Positions 10,465 to 21,941 of a stretch of DNA of 64,000 nt are shown one piece after another (the first letter of the stretch is position 1; each line of letters begins with the position of its first letter). Made by a program: the position numbers and the translations under genes. Location: positions 7,936,001 through 8,000,000 of the forward strand of contig CAUJLY010000001.1 in assembly GCA_963281155.1 (NCBI GenBank), given 5' to 3'. The notes under the pieces were generated by a model. The model was not told the DNA's origin and did no database searches. It saw only the letters and a program-made list of their open reading frames with translations. The stretch comes from Rhabditophanes sp. KR3021 (taxonomy: Eukaryota; Nematoda; Chromadorea; Rhabditida; Alloionematidae).

Positions 10465-13178
10465 GACAATAGTTTGAATAATCTCTAAATAATTGTGTTT
10501 AACGAATAATCAACTAAAATATTAAGATGAAACATAAAGTCGACAAACAAACCACATACATCAAAAAAGATACTGCTTCTTATACAAAAAAATAAAAAAG
10601 TATGTGATCTATTTTTGAATGATGTATGGTTAAGTGTGAGATAAAATAAATATTATCTAAATATTACATACAAACTACAATTTTACCTTATTTGAAGATA
10701 AAAACTTAAATTTAACCTCGACTGCAAAGGTTAATACGATAAATATAAATTGTCGAATAATTCATTTTATTTGTTAATGATGTTATCTTTTGTGTTCAAA
10801 TATTTAATAGAAAATGAAATCAAAATGTTTCAATGTGAAATCGGGTGTTTGGAAATTAATAGCTAAATTTGCTCATATATATTTTATAATAAATACTAAT
10901 GTCTAAGATAAAACACTTGAAATCAATTAACTAATTTTAATAAAAAATTACCTTCTCTGTATCTTTCAACACCACAATTATATCTCTAATTTCAAAGGGC
11001 CATGACCGATCAACTTTAGTATTAGTTGGTTGTGTGTAAATAAATTTGAATAGTACATTACATAGAAATGGCAATTCATACTAGTAATAATTATATGAGA
11101 CGAATGATGACGTTTATTGTATATCTTTACATAATAAACATAATGAAAGTCTAAACAATATTGTATATACTTTAACCTGATTTCAATTAAAGAAAGTTTT
11201 ACCGAAGTTACAAACATCATAAATAATGTGAGTTGAATAATAAAAATTAGATTCAAAAGATACAATTTTTGACACTATCTACAATTCATTTACTAGGTGA
11301 AGTAAAAAAGAAAATTTGATTATAAATTTGCTACCAATTTCTTTTATAGCTAACACATGATATGGGCTATCTATATGACGATGATAATTTGACTGACATA
11401 ACCAGAGACCAATTGAAACTAGTGATACATTCATACAAATAAGGTAGTAGTAGCCAAAAAAGCGTCTTCATTAAATATATGTGAAATTCACGTTTCAAAC
11501 TAATGGCTGTTTGCCTATCCTTTGGGCAATAACGGACCAATAACAAGAGAAGCTAGCAACACCTGTTCATTATCAAAAAATACAATATTTGTAACGGAAC
11601 ATCTACCTTTTTTAGATTACTAAATCACACAAAGCTAAATAGTGATCAAAATCATATGTGAATAGACATATCTCTTCACTTAAAGAGAATGTATCTTACA
11701 TAGTAAGCTTTCCAAATAAAACACGTTAATTTTAAAATACACACAATTCATACCATCATCTACAAAAAGGAATTGCAGCAAGCCTTAAGAAGGTGGTAAT
11801 CTCTTAATTGAGCTAAGTAGCACACACCATGCCCACAAATAGTACACACATTTTGTAGAAATTTAAAATAAATTTTGTTTTGAAATATAAAGTTGAATTA
11901 TATCTCTTTTGACGACCACTTTGATTGTCCTGTTTAGGTAAAAACGATAATGGGCGTTATCAAAGTTCAATGGACTTGTTTGGAATGAAAGTAAAAGCTA
12001 ATCATAGATAGGTATTCATTTTTTAATTAGAGATTATTATTTACCAGGTTACAATAAATATATTCGTTTTGTCTTTTTTGTGGTATAAATAAGTACAAAT
12101 TAATTTCCTATTCAAAATAACTAAAAATATATAATTGCTTAATTGTTGGTGGCAACCTTAAGTTGACATCAGACAAGGATATTGTGTGTTGAATAAATAG
12201 TGTTCAATTGTTACATTCAAACATATTTGGAGTGAAAGGTTTTGAAGGAAATGAGTTTGACGAATAAATAAATATATTTTTAATAAATGAGTGGTTTGAA
12301 CTTAACTAGTTACATAATTACTGAGGCAATCACACCCAATTACGATAACGATAAGCACGGAAGTAAGGCGTATGAAAGTTTGAATAAACGTTCAAAGAAT
12401 CACAAAAATGTACAACGAAACTTTATGAATATCTCTAGGGGAATAAGTAAAAAATGTTTGATCTTGTCGTTTTGATGGATGTTTAAATGAATACTATTTT
12501 AGTACATCCATAGATATATCTTTAATTACAAACTTTTTATTAGATTAAATAGTAGAGATTAACTTTAAATAAAGGCATATAGTTAAGTGAATATATATGT
12601 TCCCACTAGAAGTTTATCTAAAAGCCAAACACCATTAACCGGTACTGCGTTCAGATTTGTTCATTCATTTTCCATAATATATAAATTATCATAAATTTAA
12701 CCGAATTTTGATTGTTAAGTCAAGTAAAAACAATTGTCCATGATGTTGCAATCAACAATAGTTTTTGCTGATGGATAACGTTGTTACCTGATTAAGCCTT
12801 TAGATAGTTATTTGTTTATTTGTCAACAACCATCACACTTTATCCTTGAAAATTGAAAGCCAGATTTTGGAATATCTACTTTCTTATCCTACCAATAAAA
12901 GTAAATACATAAATAAATACATAAATACATTTTTATCAGTGGTCATATTTCATACTATCGTCATAATAATCAAACAAAATATATATAACAATAATAACAA
13001 GAACTATATTTTTGTGCGTCTAATTTTACCATCAAACAAACTAGTTGACAAAAGTTTAACCAAATAGTGCGATGATTTACAAAAAATAGGGTAAATTCGG
13101 TTTCCTTAAATTTATTAACACAATATATTGAATAATAAATACGATTTATCCTATCTTATTAAAGGGCGATTTTTTTGT
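10465..13178. other. Intergenic 2.7 kb, no gene seen
   Basis: Very AT-rich. Short open frames at about 10978-11265, 12287-12475 and 12846-13067 have low-complexity, unstructured translations and no splice context, so I treat them as chance. This region presumably holds the BPI promoter. Confidence 0.5.
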
Positions 13179-13955
13179 TTAGAAGTTAAACATGAAGTTT
13201 TTTAGTTTGGCGCTCCTCCAGCAGTCTGGGTCCATTAGGAATTTTCTACCAGCAAATGATGCGTTTCCGTGAAGAAGTTCCGACCATAGGTTGTTTAGCC
13301 CAGCTCTTTGGGTGTCATCAGAACTAATGAACTCCCGAGTCAAAGTCTTCTCCCCCTCACTCCTCTTGAATTCAATTTGCCTATGAAAAGACCCAACTCT
13401 CGGCGTCACCACAACATACTCACCCGGATTCTTATAACACTGATATATCCTCAACGGCCTCAAATAATTGACTCTTAGCAAAACAGTTGCCACACCACCA
13501 ACCAACAAACAAGGCACTATCACCAGCACACCTAACTCTTCAGAATCTGATATCAGTCTTTGAGTTGCACTTAGTCGTTCCTTTTTACCCTCGTGGACCA
13601 TGCCATCGTAGATCATTATAGCAACAACGGAAACAATGATCGGGCAGATGATGGAGAAAGCTCCCGAGATTCGAGTGGCACTGACGTCTCTATAGATTAA
13701 AATCCATTCTTTAGGGTCTTTTTGGTCGTAGGTGTGTACTTTGAGCATTTGTTTGAGTGTGAATCTGTCACTCGGATCATCTGTTACGTAGGATTTTATC
13801 CGTTCTTTCCAGGAATCTTCTATAGCAGTTACAGGTGATTCTGTCTGTACTTTTTTACCGCTTTGAAGTTTCTCACTACTTAAAGTTCTAGCAGTAATAA
13901 TTGTCCCAGTCCCGATTCTTCTGCCAACATGCCTTTCAAGCAACCTAATCGACAT
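13179..13955 (-). CDS. TMEM186-like mitochondrial inner-membrane protein
   Basis: Single exon, 258 residues from the ATG at 13955; an upstream TTG extends the frame but is not a likely start. The first 30 residues are Arg/Ser/Thr-rich without acids (MSIRLLERHVGRRIG), which suits a mitochondrial presequence. A WILIYRDVSATRISGAFS segment leads into two membrane spans (about residues 97-117 and 140-162), then RVNYLRPLRIYQCYKNPGEY and a soluble tail. This order matches TMEM186, a complex I assembly factor; the assignment is by layout and partial motif memory, so it is moderate. The start lies 204 bp after the p47 stop on the same strand, preceded by two ttgtttag acceptors, so it may be the downstream gene of an operon. 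Confidence 0.6.
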   Translation of the reverse strand: MSIRLLERHVGRRIGTGTIITARTLSSEKLQSGKKVQTESPVTAIEDSWKERIKSYVTDDPSDRFTLKQMLKVHTYDQKDPKEWILIYRDVSATRISGAFSIICPIIVSVVAIMIYDGMVHEGKKERLSATQRLISDSEELGVLVIVPCLLVGGVATVLLRVNYLRPLRIYQCYKNPGEYVVVTPRVGSFHRQIEFKRSEGEKTLTREFISSDDTQRAGLNNLWSELLHGNASFAGRKFLMDPDCWRSAKLKNFMFNF

Positions 13956-14159
13956 TATATATTTAACTCTAAACAAATCCAATTAAAACCTCCGCTAAAC
14001 AAAAAGAAGTAAATAATATGATGGTCTAAACCACTAAGAACCAAAATGCTTTAACAAAATCATTTATTTTACAGATCATTAAAAAAGTAGATTAAATATT
14101 TTACATATACATATCATTGACGATAACTTTTAGGACAAAATAAATAAAATCAAAATTGA

Positions 14160-15107
14160 CTAGTCGAATTTGATCATTGTTAAGCCATTGAGGATACCAG
14201 AGGCTTCGAGTGTTACGTTTTCATCGTCGAAGACATTGGATGGGAAGGAAGTCATGAAACGCCATGTGGAGAAGGACAGGGAAGGAACAGCTGTGACGAC
14301 GAAGTCACGGAGGTCTTCGATTGAGTGCGTTCCATTGAGAGTGGCTTGAATCATTTGACCACATGGTAGACGAATTCTGACTTTGCCTACTTTCTCCCCT
14401 TCCATCATTTTGATTTGTTCTTGAGCTTTGGCAAGATCGGCGGGAAGTGCTGGAGCCTTTCTGGCCACTGAATCGTTTGGATTTTCTTGAGCTGCACCTG
14501 GCGGATCTCCAACTCTGTGTCCAGCTCCTTGGAAAGGTTTCTTCTTCTCAACATAGTCTTCTGTCTTTCGATGCAAACGAACATCTAGTCTATCCCTGTC
14601 TTGCCCATATTGAGTAATCAGTTCATTTGGAATAGAGCCATGGATAATTGACTTCCAAAATTCGGTATTCTCTTCGGCTTGAAAGAGCCTGAGTGGTCCG
14701 TCACCGACTGAAAAGCCATTAGGATAGACATTGATGTCGACGACGATCGGTTCAGTTGAGCGAGCAGTTGGATGCGATGGAGGAATGGCAGGTGATGCAG
14801 ACATCAAACCACCTAATCTGTAGCCCGTTGTAGTTGCGAAGGCATTGGTCCTGGATCCGGATGCTCCTTGTCTCCCGGACATCTCGTCTTCATTGATAAC
14901 TTCTGCCCCGTGCTTTTTAGCAAGATCGAAAATTTCATCAGCGAATTTCGAGTCTTTTTCTGGGTTTTTTGGAGCACCTCCGAAAACAGCTTGACCCGAG
15001 TTTTTTCCTCCACCCACGAAGAAAGACATATCGTCATCTTGATGTTCGTCGTCACTGTCGTTCTCCTCTTTGTCACGAAGAGAGTCTAAATCTTGAATCT
15101 TTGGCAT
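14160..15107 (-). CDS. ubxn-2: p47/NSFL1C-type UBX protein, CDC-48/p97 cofactor
   Basis: Single exon, 315 residues. The N-terminus is acidic (NDSDDEHQDDDMSFFVGGG). A SEP domain spans about residues 118-185 (VDINVYPNGFSVGDGPLRLF) and is followed by a basic linker. The UBX domain runs from about 238 to the end (KVGKVRIRLPCGQMIQATLN ... ASGILNGLTMIKFD) with TSFPSNVF in place of the usual FPR loop. p47 proteins recruit the AAA ATPase p97/CDC-48 to ubiquitin-dependent membrane fusion and protein-disassembly tasks. As in C. elegans UBXN-2, no N-terminal UBA domain is visible. It is the first gene of a possible two-gene operon with the TMEM186-like gene. Confidence 0.88.
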   Translation of the reverse strand: MPKIQDLDSLRDKEENDSDDEHQDDDMSFFVGGGKNSGQAVFGGAPKNPEKDSKFADEIFDLAKKHGAEVINEDEMSGRQGASGSRTNAFATTTGYRLGGLMSASPAIPPSHPTARSTEPIVVDINVYPNGFSVGDGPLRLFQAEENTEFWKSIIHGSIPNELITQYGQDRDRLDVRLHRKTEDYVEKKKPFQGAGHRVGDPPGAAQENPNDSVARKAPALPADLAKAQEQIKMMEGEKVGKVRIRLPCGQMIQATLNGTHSIEDLRDFVVTAVPSLSFSTWRFMTSFPSNVFDDENVTLEASGILNGLTMIKFD

Positions 15108-15816
15108 AGTGGTTAAAGGGATAGGTAAATGGGCGGCTTAGAAAATCTAAAATGAAAGAATAAAATTAGGTTTCCGTAATGAGCACGACAAAATGCAATG
15201 ATGGTCTTGTAGCGATCGTTTTATGTAAGCGCATCCTTTGTAATCTTTGCACGGGTCAATAAATGGCATTTAGATGTGGATCTAATTGTTTTGTGAGGAA
15301 AGGACTTATTTGGTAATGTTACAGTTTAATTAAAACGTGTAAACTGACATGATAAGGACTTAATCAGCCAAATTAACCGCAAACAATCAGTCAATCACAT
15401 GAAAAAAGCATTCATTTTAGATAAAATGCCCTCACCAAGTATTCCAACCATCAAAAACAATAAAAATCATCTAAAAAACCTAACCACCTAAACATCTTAG
15501 CCTATCTCCAAAACAGCCGACCTGATCAACTCTTGCCACGATTGTTACCACTTGTACAAAATACATATCTCCCCAATGAATTCAGTTCACTTTGAATTAA
15601 TTTTGGACAATTTTTTAAATGTTTCTGTGCCTTTAGTCTTATTTTGGCCTCTTTGTTGGTTTAAGGTGGTGGCAATATTGTTAATTTAATTTTATAAATT
15701 AGCCTTTATTAGTATTATGCGCGATGTTGTGAAAAAAGAGCGAAAATAGTGTTATTTGTGGTATAAAATTAAAATTTATCTTTGCAGGGTCAATATAAAA
15801 ACAAATTTAACGAATC
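15108..15816. promoter_or_regulatory. Divergent promoter region, p47 / rps-2, with splice acceptor
   Basis: This 709-bp gap separates head-to-head genes. A strong acceptor (tttatctttgcag) ends at 15787, 29 bp before the rps-2 ATG. With no paired donor needed, it is a candidate spliced-leader addition site, as is usual for nematode ribosomal protein genes. A 5'UTR intron is the alternative. Confidence 0.5.
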
Positions 15817-16705
15817 ATGGCTGATCGTGGAGGTTTCCAAGCTGGTTTCGGTTCTGCTCGTGGCGGACGTGAAGGAGGTGCTGCTCCAACAGCTACCGGA
15901 GAAAGAGGTTCCGGAGAACGCGGAGGTAGAGGCCGTGGAGGCCGTGGAAGAGGACGTGGAGGTCCAAGACCAGGAGGTCGTGGTAAGGAGGGTGAGGCTA
16001 CCTGGACTCCAGTAACCAAACTCGGAAGATTAGTCAAGGACGGAAAGATCACTTCTATCGAAGAAATCTACCTTAATGCTCTTCCAATCAAGGTGAGGTC
16101 TACTTTTTGTTAATTAAACTAATAAGCTGCTTTAGGAATTCGAAATCATCGATCTCCTTCTCGGAACCGGTCTTAAAGACGAAGTCCTCAAGATTTCTCC
16201 AGTCCAAAAGCAAACCACTGCTGGACAAAGAACTCGTTTCAAGGCTGTAGTCGCAATTGGTGACCAAAACGGACATGTCGGTCTCGGAGTCAAGTGTTCA
16301 AAGGAAGTAGCCACCGCTATTCGTGGAGCCATCATCACCGCCAAACTCGCCATCATCCCAGTCAGAAGAGGATATTGGGGATCCAAACTTGGACAACCAC
16401 ATACCATTCCATGTAAAGTCACCGGAAAGTGCGCTTCAGTCTTGGTCAGACTCATCCCAGCCCCAAGAGGAACCGGAATCGTCTCTGCCCCAGTACCCAA
16501 GAAAATGCTCCAAATGGCTGGAATCGAAGATTGTTACACTTCTGCCGTCGGTACAACAGCTACTCTTGCTAATTTCGCCAAGGCTACCTTCTACGCTATC
16601 AGAAGAACATACACATACCTTACCCCAGACCTCTGGAAAGAAACTGAACTTCAAAAGACTCCTTACCAAGCTAATTGGGAATTTTTGGCTAACGCTAAAG
16701 CTTAA
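15817..16705 (+). CDS. rps-2: 40S ribosomal protein S2 (uS5)
   Basis: Exons 15817-16092 and 16136-16705, 281 residues. The N-terminal tail is RG-rich ([17 protein letters not shown]), a typical arginine-methylation substrate. The uS5 core follows: [64 protein letters not shown] and [15 protein letters not shown]. uS5 sits at the mRNA entry channel of the small subunit. Codon use is strongly biased (GGA, CGT, AAG, ATC, GTC), unlike its AT-rich neighbours, as expected for a highly expressed gene. The single intron is 43 bp. Confidence 0.98.
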
Positions 16706-16996
16706 ATTTTGTCTTACGGTCAAGTAAGCGAGAAATTTATGCTCGATCAGGGTTTATAGTTACAAATTTGTGCTTTTCACCCAATTATCGTGTTTTATTT
16801 GTTGCAATTTTTGCATTGTTATAAAATTGTTAAAATTATAAATCCATCTTTGTTCTTAAAAGGCTTTAATTCTTTAAATAACTGAACACAAATTATCAAT
16901 TAATGCTTGTAAATTAACAAGTCGTTGTTTAATGAATTATGATATCAATTTATAATCACTTATTCATCAATCTCTCCTTTCTCTTTACAATCAAAA

Positions 16997-17368
16997 TCAA
17001 TCATCATACTCTCCATAATCATACTTGCTCTCCGGAAGTTCCTCAGCCATATCAAACGGGTTCTGGTTCTGATCCATCTTATCGTTATCAACTTGATCCT
17101 TCGTAACTTGTCCTGTCTTCAAGTGCTGAAGCCATTCTGCTTTACATCTGCAATTTTGCTCATTTTTAGCACACTTTTCGACTACAAAAGTGTTCCATTC
17201 CCATCTACAGAAAACATCTCTTTTTATTGGGTCGCAATAGTTATCTCCAGTTAAGTAGATATAATCTCCGTTGATTAAAGTTGGTACTTCGCAATGCTTT
17301 AAACGTGTTGGAACTTTTATTCCAGTGGTAGTTAAAATAATAGCTAGGAGAAATAAAAGCAAACGCAT
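16997..17368 (-). CDS. Small secreted cysteine-containing protein, unknown
   Basis: Single exon, 123 residues. A signal peptide (MRLLLFLLAIILTTTG) precedes a compact domain with six cysteines (HC, YC, FC, KC, NCRC) at about residues 26-75, rich in W/Y. The tail is acidic and ends in PESKYDYGEYDD. I do not recognise the family; the spacing fits neither ShK, EB nor chitin-binding type 2. It lies 224 bp downstream of the Iwr1 homologue on the same strand, with a gttttgttaag acceptor directly before the ATG, so co-transcription is possible. Confidence 0.6.
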   Translation of the reverse strand: MRLLLFLLAIILTTTGIKVPTRLKHCEVPTLINGDYIYLTGDNYCDPIKRDVFCRWEWNTFVVEKCAKNEQNCRCKAEWLQHLKTGQVTKDQVDNDKMDQNQNPFDMAEELPESKYDYGEYDD

Positions 17369-17592
17369 ATCTTAACAAAACAAAGCTTAAATGAATATAA
17401 TAGAAAGTTTTAAACAAAATAGCATTATGGATACTTAATAGAACAAATTAATTCTTTAAATAAAACATCAAACAAAAGAATAACACAATTTTAAGCAGAG
17501 ATAAATTTATTATGAGTAATCAAAATAATAACAAACATGCTTGTTTTACTTTCTGAGAAAGTCTAATTAAAAGTCAATTTTTGCTTAAAAGA

Positions 17593-18288
17593 TCAAAATT
17601 CTTCCTCATCATCGTATTCATTGAAGTTTGCTGCATTGTCATCGTCGTATAGTCCAGAATTATCATCATAAGAACTTGTACTCCCTCCAGAGGAATCAGG
17701 GTAATCATTTCTCCAGTTTGATTCAGAGTTTGAGTCTTCATCCTCATACAGTCCATTTTCTTTTTCTCCGTCTGAGTCGTCGGAGTTGGTCGGGAACCAG
17801 AGTTTCACTTCATCGCAGGTGGCTTCACGTAAGGCATATTCTTGGTCGGTTAATACAGGGTGGTCTATGCCGACACTTTCAACATTCTTGACTTTGTAGT
17901 AGTCATACATTACAACATCATTGTCTTCATGAGGTTGATTTTTTCTAGCCAAGTTTTCCATCATTGACAAGAATTTGGAGCTGTTTGGATCGTATAAGCA
18001 CGGACCGTTCTCTAGCTCACTACCTTTTTCCCCATCAAAGTCAATGACCTTCATCACAACATCCTTTCCGCACTCCATTAGACCCGCTTCTTGAGCATTG
18101 CCGATATCTGTGGATTTTAGAAGTTCAAAGTAGGTGTCTGTGGACAGAATAACTTCATCAGGATAAGGTACATTTCCCAACACTGCTTTACCATTATTGT
18201 CTTTAGATCTTTTGACCGTTAGAACGAGTCCCTGCATCACAGGATAGTTTCTCTTGCGGGTGACGCGAATAATAGGTATTGTTGACAT
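17593..18288 (-). CDS. Iwr1/SLC7A6OS homologue, RNA polymerase II nuclear import factor
   Basis: Single exon, 231 residues. The N-terminal block IIRVTRKRNYPVMQGLVL matches the start of SLC7A6OS-type proteins. The Iwr1 motif is present as DVVMYDYYKVKN (about 123-134) and, further on, NSESNWRNDYPDSSGG, within a strongly acidic C-terminus ending DDEEEF. In yeast, Iwr1 binds assembled RNA polymerase II in the cytoplasm and carries an import signal; animal SLC7A6OS is its counterpart. The motif order is convincing, but the overall match is from pattern alone. Confidence 0.75.
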   Translation of the reverse strand: MSTIPIIRVTRKRNYPVMQGLVLTVKRSKDNNGKAVLGNVPYPDEVILSTDTYFELLKSTDIGNAQEAGLMECGKDVVMKVIDFDGEKGSELENGPCLYDPNSSKFLSMMENLARKNQPHEDNDVVMYDYYKVKNVESVGIDHPVLTDQEYALREATCDEVKLWFPTNSDDSDGEKENGLYEDEDSNSESNWRNDYPDSSGGSTSSYDDNSGLYDDDNAANFNEYDDEEEF

Positions 18289-20360
18289 GGCAGATAATAG
18301 TTTAGGAACTCAAATGTATTTACAATTTATTGAAATGGCCCACTTGCAACTTAGAAAGGTTAGTAACGTTAATCAAATAAAAAGTATACCGATCTCATCA
18401 CAAAAGAGAACAGACTTTCCCCTCAAAAGAAACAAGTGGGTATACGTTCCTTCGCAACATCAAGAGCGGGCTAAACGTTTTGAAAATCTAAACTTCGTGC
18501 AATTTAATTGTGGCGTGGCCTCTCAGATGACATTATGTACCACAACGTTGTCCCTTTTAGCTAAGGCAATGGCGCTTCTAGCATCTTTTTGTTGTTTCTC
18601 GACAAAAGCTCAATAAACAGCCCTGCACATATACAATACTTAATGGAGCAAGTTCTAACAAGAAAGTAAAAAGACAGTTGGTGGCAATAAAGTTATTTAT
18701 TATCATGTGTATTATCTTTATTTAATGCATTTTACTTGTTTTTGTTTGTTTATTTAAAAAAGTGAAATTTTGGTGAAAGTGTTTATTGTGGCATAAATCA
18801 TACTTTTTTATTAACTCTACATACACTAGCCAGTAATATACAATTATATAGTTAAACTAAAGCAGCCATTTTTGATGTCATTAAGAGAGACATGTATAAC
18901 TTCTCATATTAAAAATTGTTAAACATCTGTTTTTTAATTTATTAAACAACCCAACATATATCATATTCATTTTGCCTATTAAGCTACATATCATACAGGA
19001 AATTTTTACTTTCTCCACAAGATATATCATCTAATCTGCTTTCTCATTAATAAATATTTACTTTTGTTGAAGTAATAAGAAAAAAATTGAATCTTCTATT
19101 TTGTTCTTTCATTTCTATAGTAAAAATTAAAACAACAACCACCAAACTCTTTTTCTAGTTGCCACATTATAATTGATTGCAGTGGTAAAAATCAACAACA
19201 TATCAGCAGACTAAATACATATCTATAAGTGACAGTGAAACCTGAATTTTTTTATGACAACGATAAACTTTTTTGTGATTTCCGCTACCCTTACTTCGTT
19301 AATTTATTCATGTAAGTTGACAGAGACAAAAATATATATAGATATTTGAATGTGATATATTTTTTGTTTTGTGTGTGCTGCATATCATAATTTGAAGGGT
19401 ACAAGCATGTGGTGATATATTAAATGTTATGATTATTGAAGGCTTTTTGCTTTTAAAACTTCCATTCCTAACAACCATTAATATCATTTATTTTCCTTTT
19501 TTTATAATAAGTTTGTTTTGAATGTGTGTGATGCATCTTAATATCCAAGAAATTATAACTTTATTTCCTTGTCCATCAAAAACATACGTCTCTTAATAAG
19601 TGTCGTCTTGTTAATTATCACTATATAACACAAGGTTTCAACTGATGACACGCCAGCTTATTTCATGCACGTCATCTAAACAAATTATTATTAAATATCC
19701 AAATTAATGTTTGTTTAAATCAGTTTGGCTAGGAATATATCAAAAACAATAAAAAGATTTTTAAAAAGACTTTCTAAAAGACACCATTCCTTCCTTTTCA
19801 GACGACTCCACACCGCAATTGAATCTTGCTATATTAAATTTGACAATAAAAAAGACTTCAATACACAATCAAAAAATAATAAATTTGTATCATCAAATTG
19901 CCATCATCTAGTTTATTTAGAAAGCACATCAAAATATTGCGATCAAATAACATATAAACTAACAAATCAGTTGTGACTTCCAAATATTTGTAACTTCTGT
20001 ATGGTAAATGCTGTATTATTTTAACAACTGTTTACGTTTATACGTTTTGGGTCTTTTAATTGCCAACTGTTGTTTATTTTCCATGTGCACTTCTACTAAA
20101 AATTCCTTTCTACTTTACATTCTGCTGATCATTTTTCTATCTACATTGTTTATGTTAGTAGCCAACACAAAATAACAACTAATATTTTATGATATAATCA
20201 ATTGGAGGGTTATGTAGATACAAATATACAGAACATCAAATTATAATTTGTTTTTCCATAGCTTCTCAACTTTCATTATTTTAAACATTTATACCCCTTA
20301 CCAATTCTTTATAACTTGTCTTTCAATAACTCCTGTACCTTAGTTGTTTCGTTCTAAGGT
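18289..20360. other. Intergenic 2 kb, no gene seen
   Basis: The forward frame at 18254-18616 mostly mirrors the Iwr1 start region and has no family signal. The basic frame at 19725-19976 begins with TTG and looks like chance. The region separates divergent genes and probably carries both promoters. Confidence 0.5.
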
Positions 20361-21941
20361 ATGCCGTTAACGATCTCAAGTGCTCCTTACCACCACCATT
20401 CACCCCACTTTCTCGAACCCGATTCCACTAAAAGTTTGCTTTTACTTGAGGAACGTGGAGACATATCTAAATCCACCACTCTCTCAATGGTTGTCAGGAA
20501 TGAGTATATGCAGGATACTTCGATTGGCGGCACTCCTTCCTCGACTACTTTTAGGAATATTGAATCTGTAGAGGGGCAGCATTTTAATGTGGATATTTGT
20601 TTGGAGGACCAATTGGAGGTCAGGAAGGATGTGTGGGATAAGGCAAGTTTATTGAGATTACTTTGATATATTCTTTTGTAGAAGAAATGTATATTGGAGT
20701 TGGTCAAATTATCAATAGCCTTCCTTTGCCTTTCATTATCAGCTTTCCTCAACTTCTTTCTCCTCACCATCATTCATGACATCGTGCCTCGCGAGCCCTT
20801 GCCCGACCTAATTTTTATGCTGATACCGCAACAAAAATGGGCATGGCCGGTCGGCGATGTCCTGTCAACAGTCAACTCAGTCATCGGTTTTGCAGTGGTC
20901 TTCCTCCACAAAGACAGAATCACCATCCTCCGGAGACTTTTCCTGCTTGGCTCAATTATGTACGGATTACGAGCTGTTGTCATGGGAGTTACTTTCCTAC
21001 CTCCTTCATTCCATGACCGTGATCAAATATGCTTACCCCAAGTCAATAGAACAGCTATGTATGGGGATGAGATAATGAAACGGTTTCTTACTTACGTCGT
21101 CACACTTGGCTTGACCTCGGGACAAAGTAAAATATTATGTGGAGACTTGATGTTCTCAGGTAATTTGTGTGATCCTTCCTTCCTCAAGTCAGCCAATCAA
21201 AACAGACTAAATTATTTCCAAACAAACAGCATTTATTTTTGATTAACTACTATTTATACTTTCAGGCCATACTATCGTCTTGTCTATCATGTATTTTACT
21301 ACTCTTAAATACACACCAAAAGGTCTTTTTTGGCTAAGATATGTTGTTACGCCGATTACGTTTTGTGGAATGCTGGCACTTGTGGTTTCAGGAGGACATT
21401 ATTCGATAGGTACTAACTTTTACGTTATCTCCCTCCAAAAAATTATATTTTCGACTTTGCAACATTTAATTGCTTAGATTTTTCATAGTGGCTAAAAGTA
21501 AAAGTCCTTACACCAGCTCACACCACCATTATGATGAAAATCATAAAAACTGAGAATGATAGGCTTGATGCCAAGAGGTAGGAAGAAGGGATGAGGGTGG
21601 TGAACAAAAAATAGAGATCTGAAGAAGTTTTGTAAATACAAAAATGTAATTCTTTTGGAGGGAGATAACGTAATAGTAGTGAACATCTATATTCGTCAGA
21701 TGTTCTGATAGCATATTGGCTATGCAGTCATGTTTTCTGGAGTTACCATCAAATCTTCGAATTACCCCTACAAGAACGTAAATCTCAAAACCTCGCCCGA
21801 ATGTGGTGGTTTTGGTTAGTTTATTGGTTCGAGGAAACGGTCCCTCCAGGTGCTCTAAAGAACAAATGGAATTGGCCCTTTCCAGGACCTCTATTTATGA
21901 AAGAACTTGCAAAGAAGTGTAACAAAAAACTCTGCCAGTAG
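20361..21941 (+). CDS. Sphingomyelin synthase family membrane enzyme
   Basis: Exons 20361-20642, 20682-21159, 21266-21409 and 21700-21941, 381 residues. The enzyme moves phosphocholine (or phosphoethanolamine, in related members) from a phospholipid to ceramide in Golgi or plasma membrane. About six membrane spans follow a soluble N-terminus. The family catalytic motifs are intact: CGDLMFSGHTIVL (D3, catalytic His) and GGHYSIDVLIAYW (D4, catalytic His and Asp), the latter split by the last intron between Ile and Asp. Intron 1 is 39 bp and uses a GC donor (AAG|gcaagt) with a normal tag acceptor; the phases leave no GT alternative. Intron 3 contains a small transposon. C. elegans has several paralogues, so no number is given. 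Confidence 0.92.
21421..21672. mobile_element. MITE-like element with TA target duplication
   Basis: A 248-bp element (21423-21670) is flanked by TA on both sides, inside the last intron of the sphingomyelin synthase gene. Its ends are inverted copies of CGTTATCTCCCTCCAAAA, and the match continues with a few mismatches to about 30 bp. TA flanks plus short inverted termini are typical of non-autonomous Tc1/mariner elements. It makes up most of the 290-bp intron and carries no transposase. Confidence 0.8.

Noticed and set aside
13956..13982. Longer TMEM186-like start at a TTG
   Set aside because: The ATG at 13955 gives a better mitochondrial presequence, and TTG starts are not expected in a nuclear gene.
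15807..16052. Long open frames antisense to, and in other frames of, rps-2
   Set aside because: They mirror a GC-rich, codon-biased gene; only the plus frame gives uS5.
18254..18616. 120-codon forward ORF overlapping the Iwr1 start
   Set aside because: It begins antisense to a well-supported gene and has no recognisable domain or splice context.
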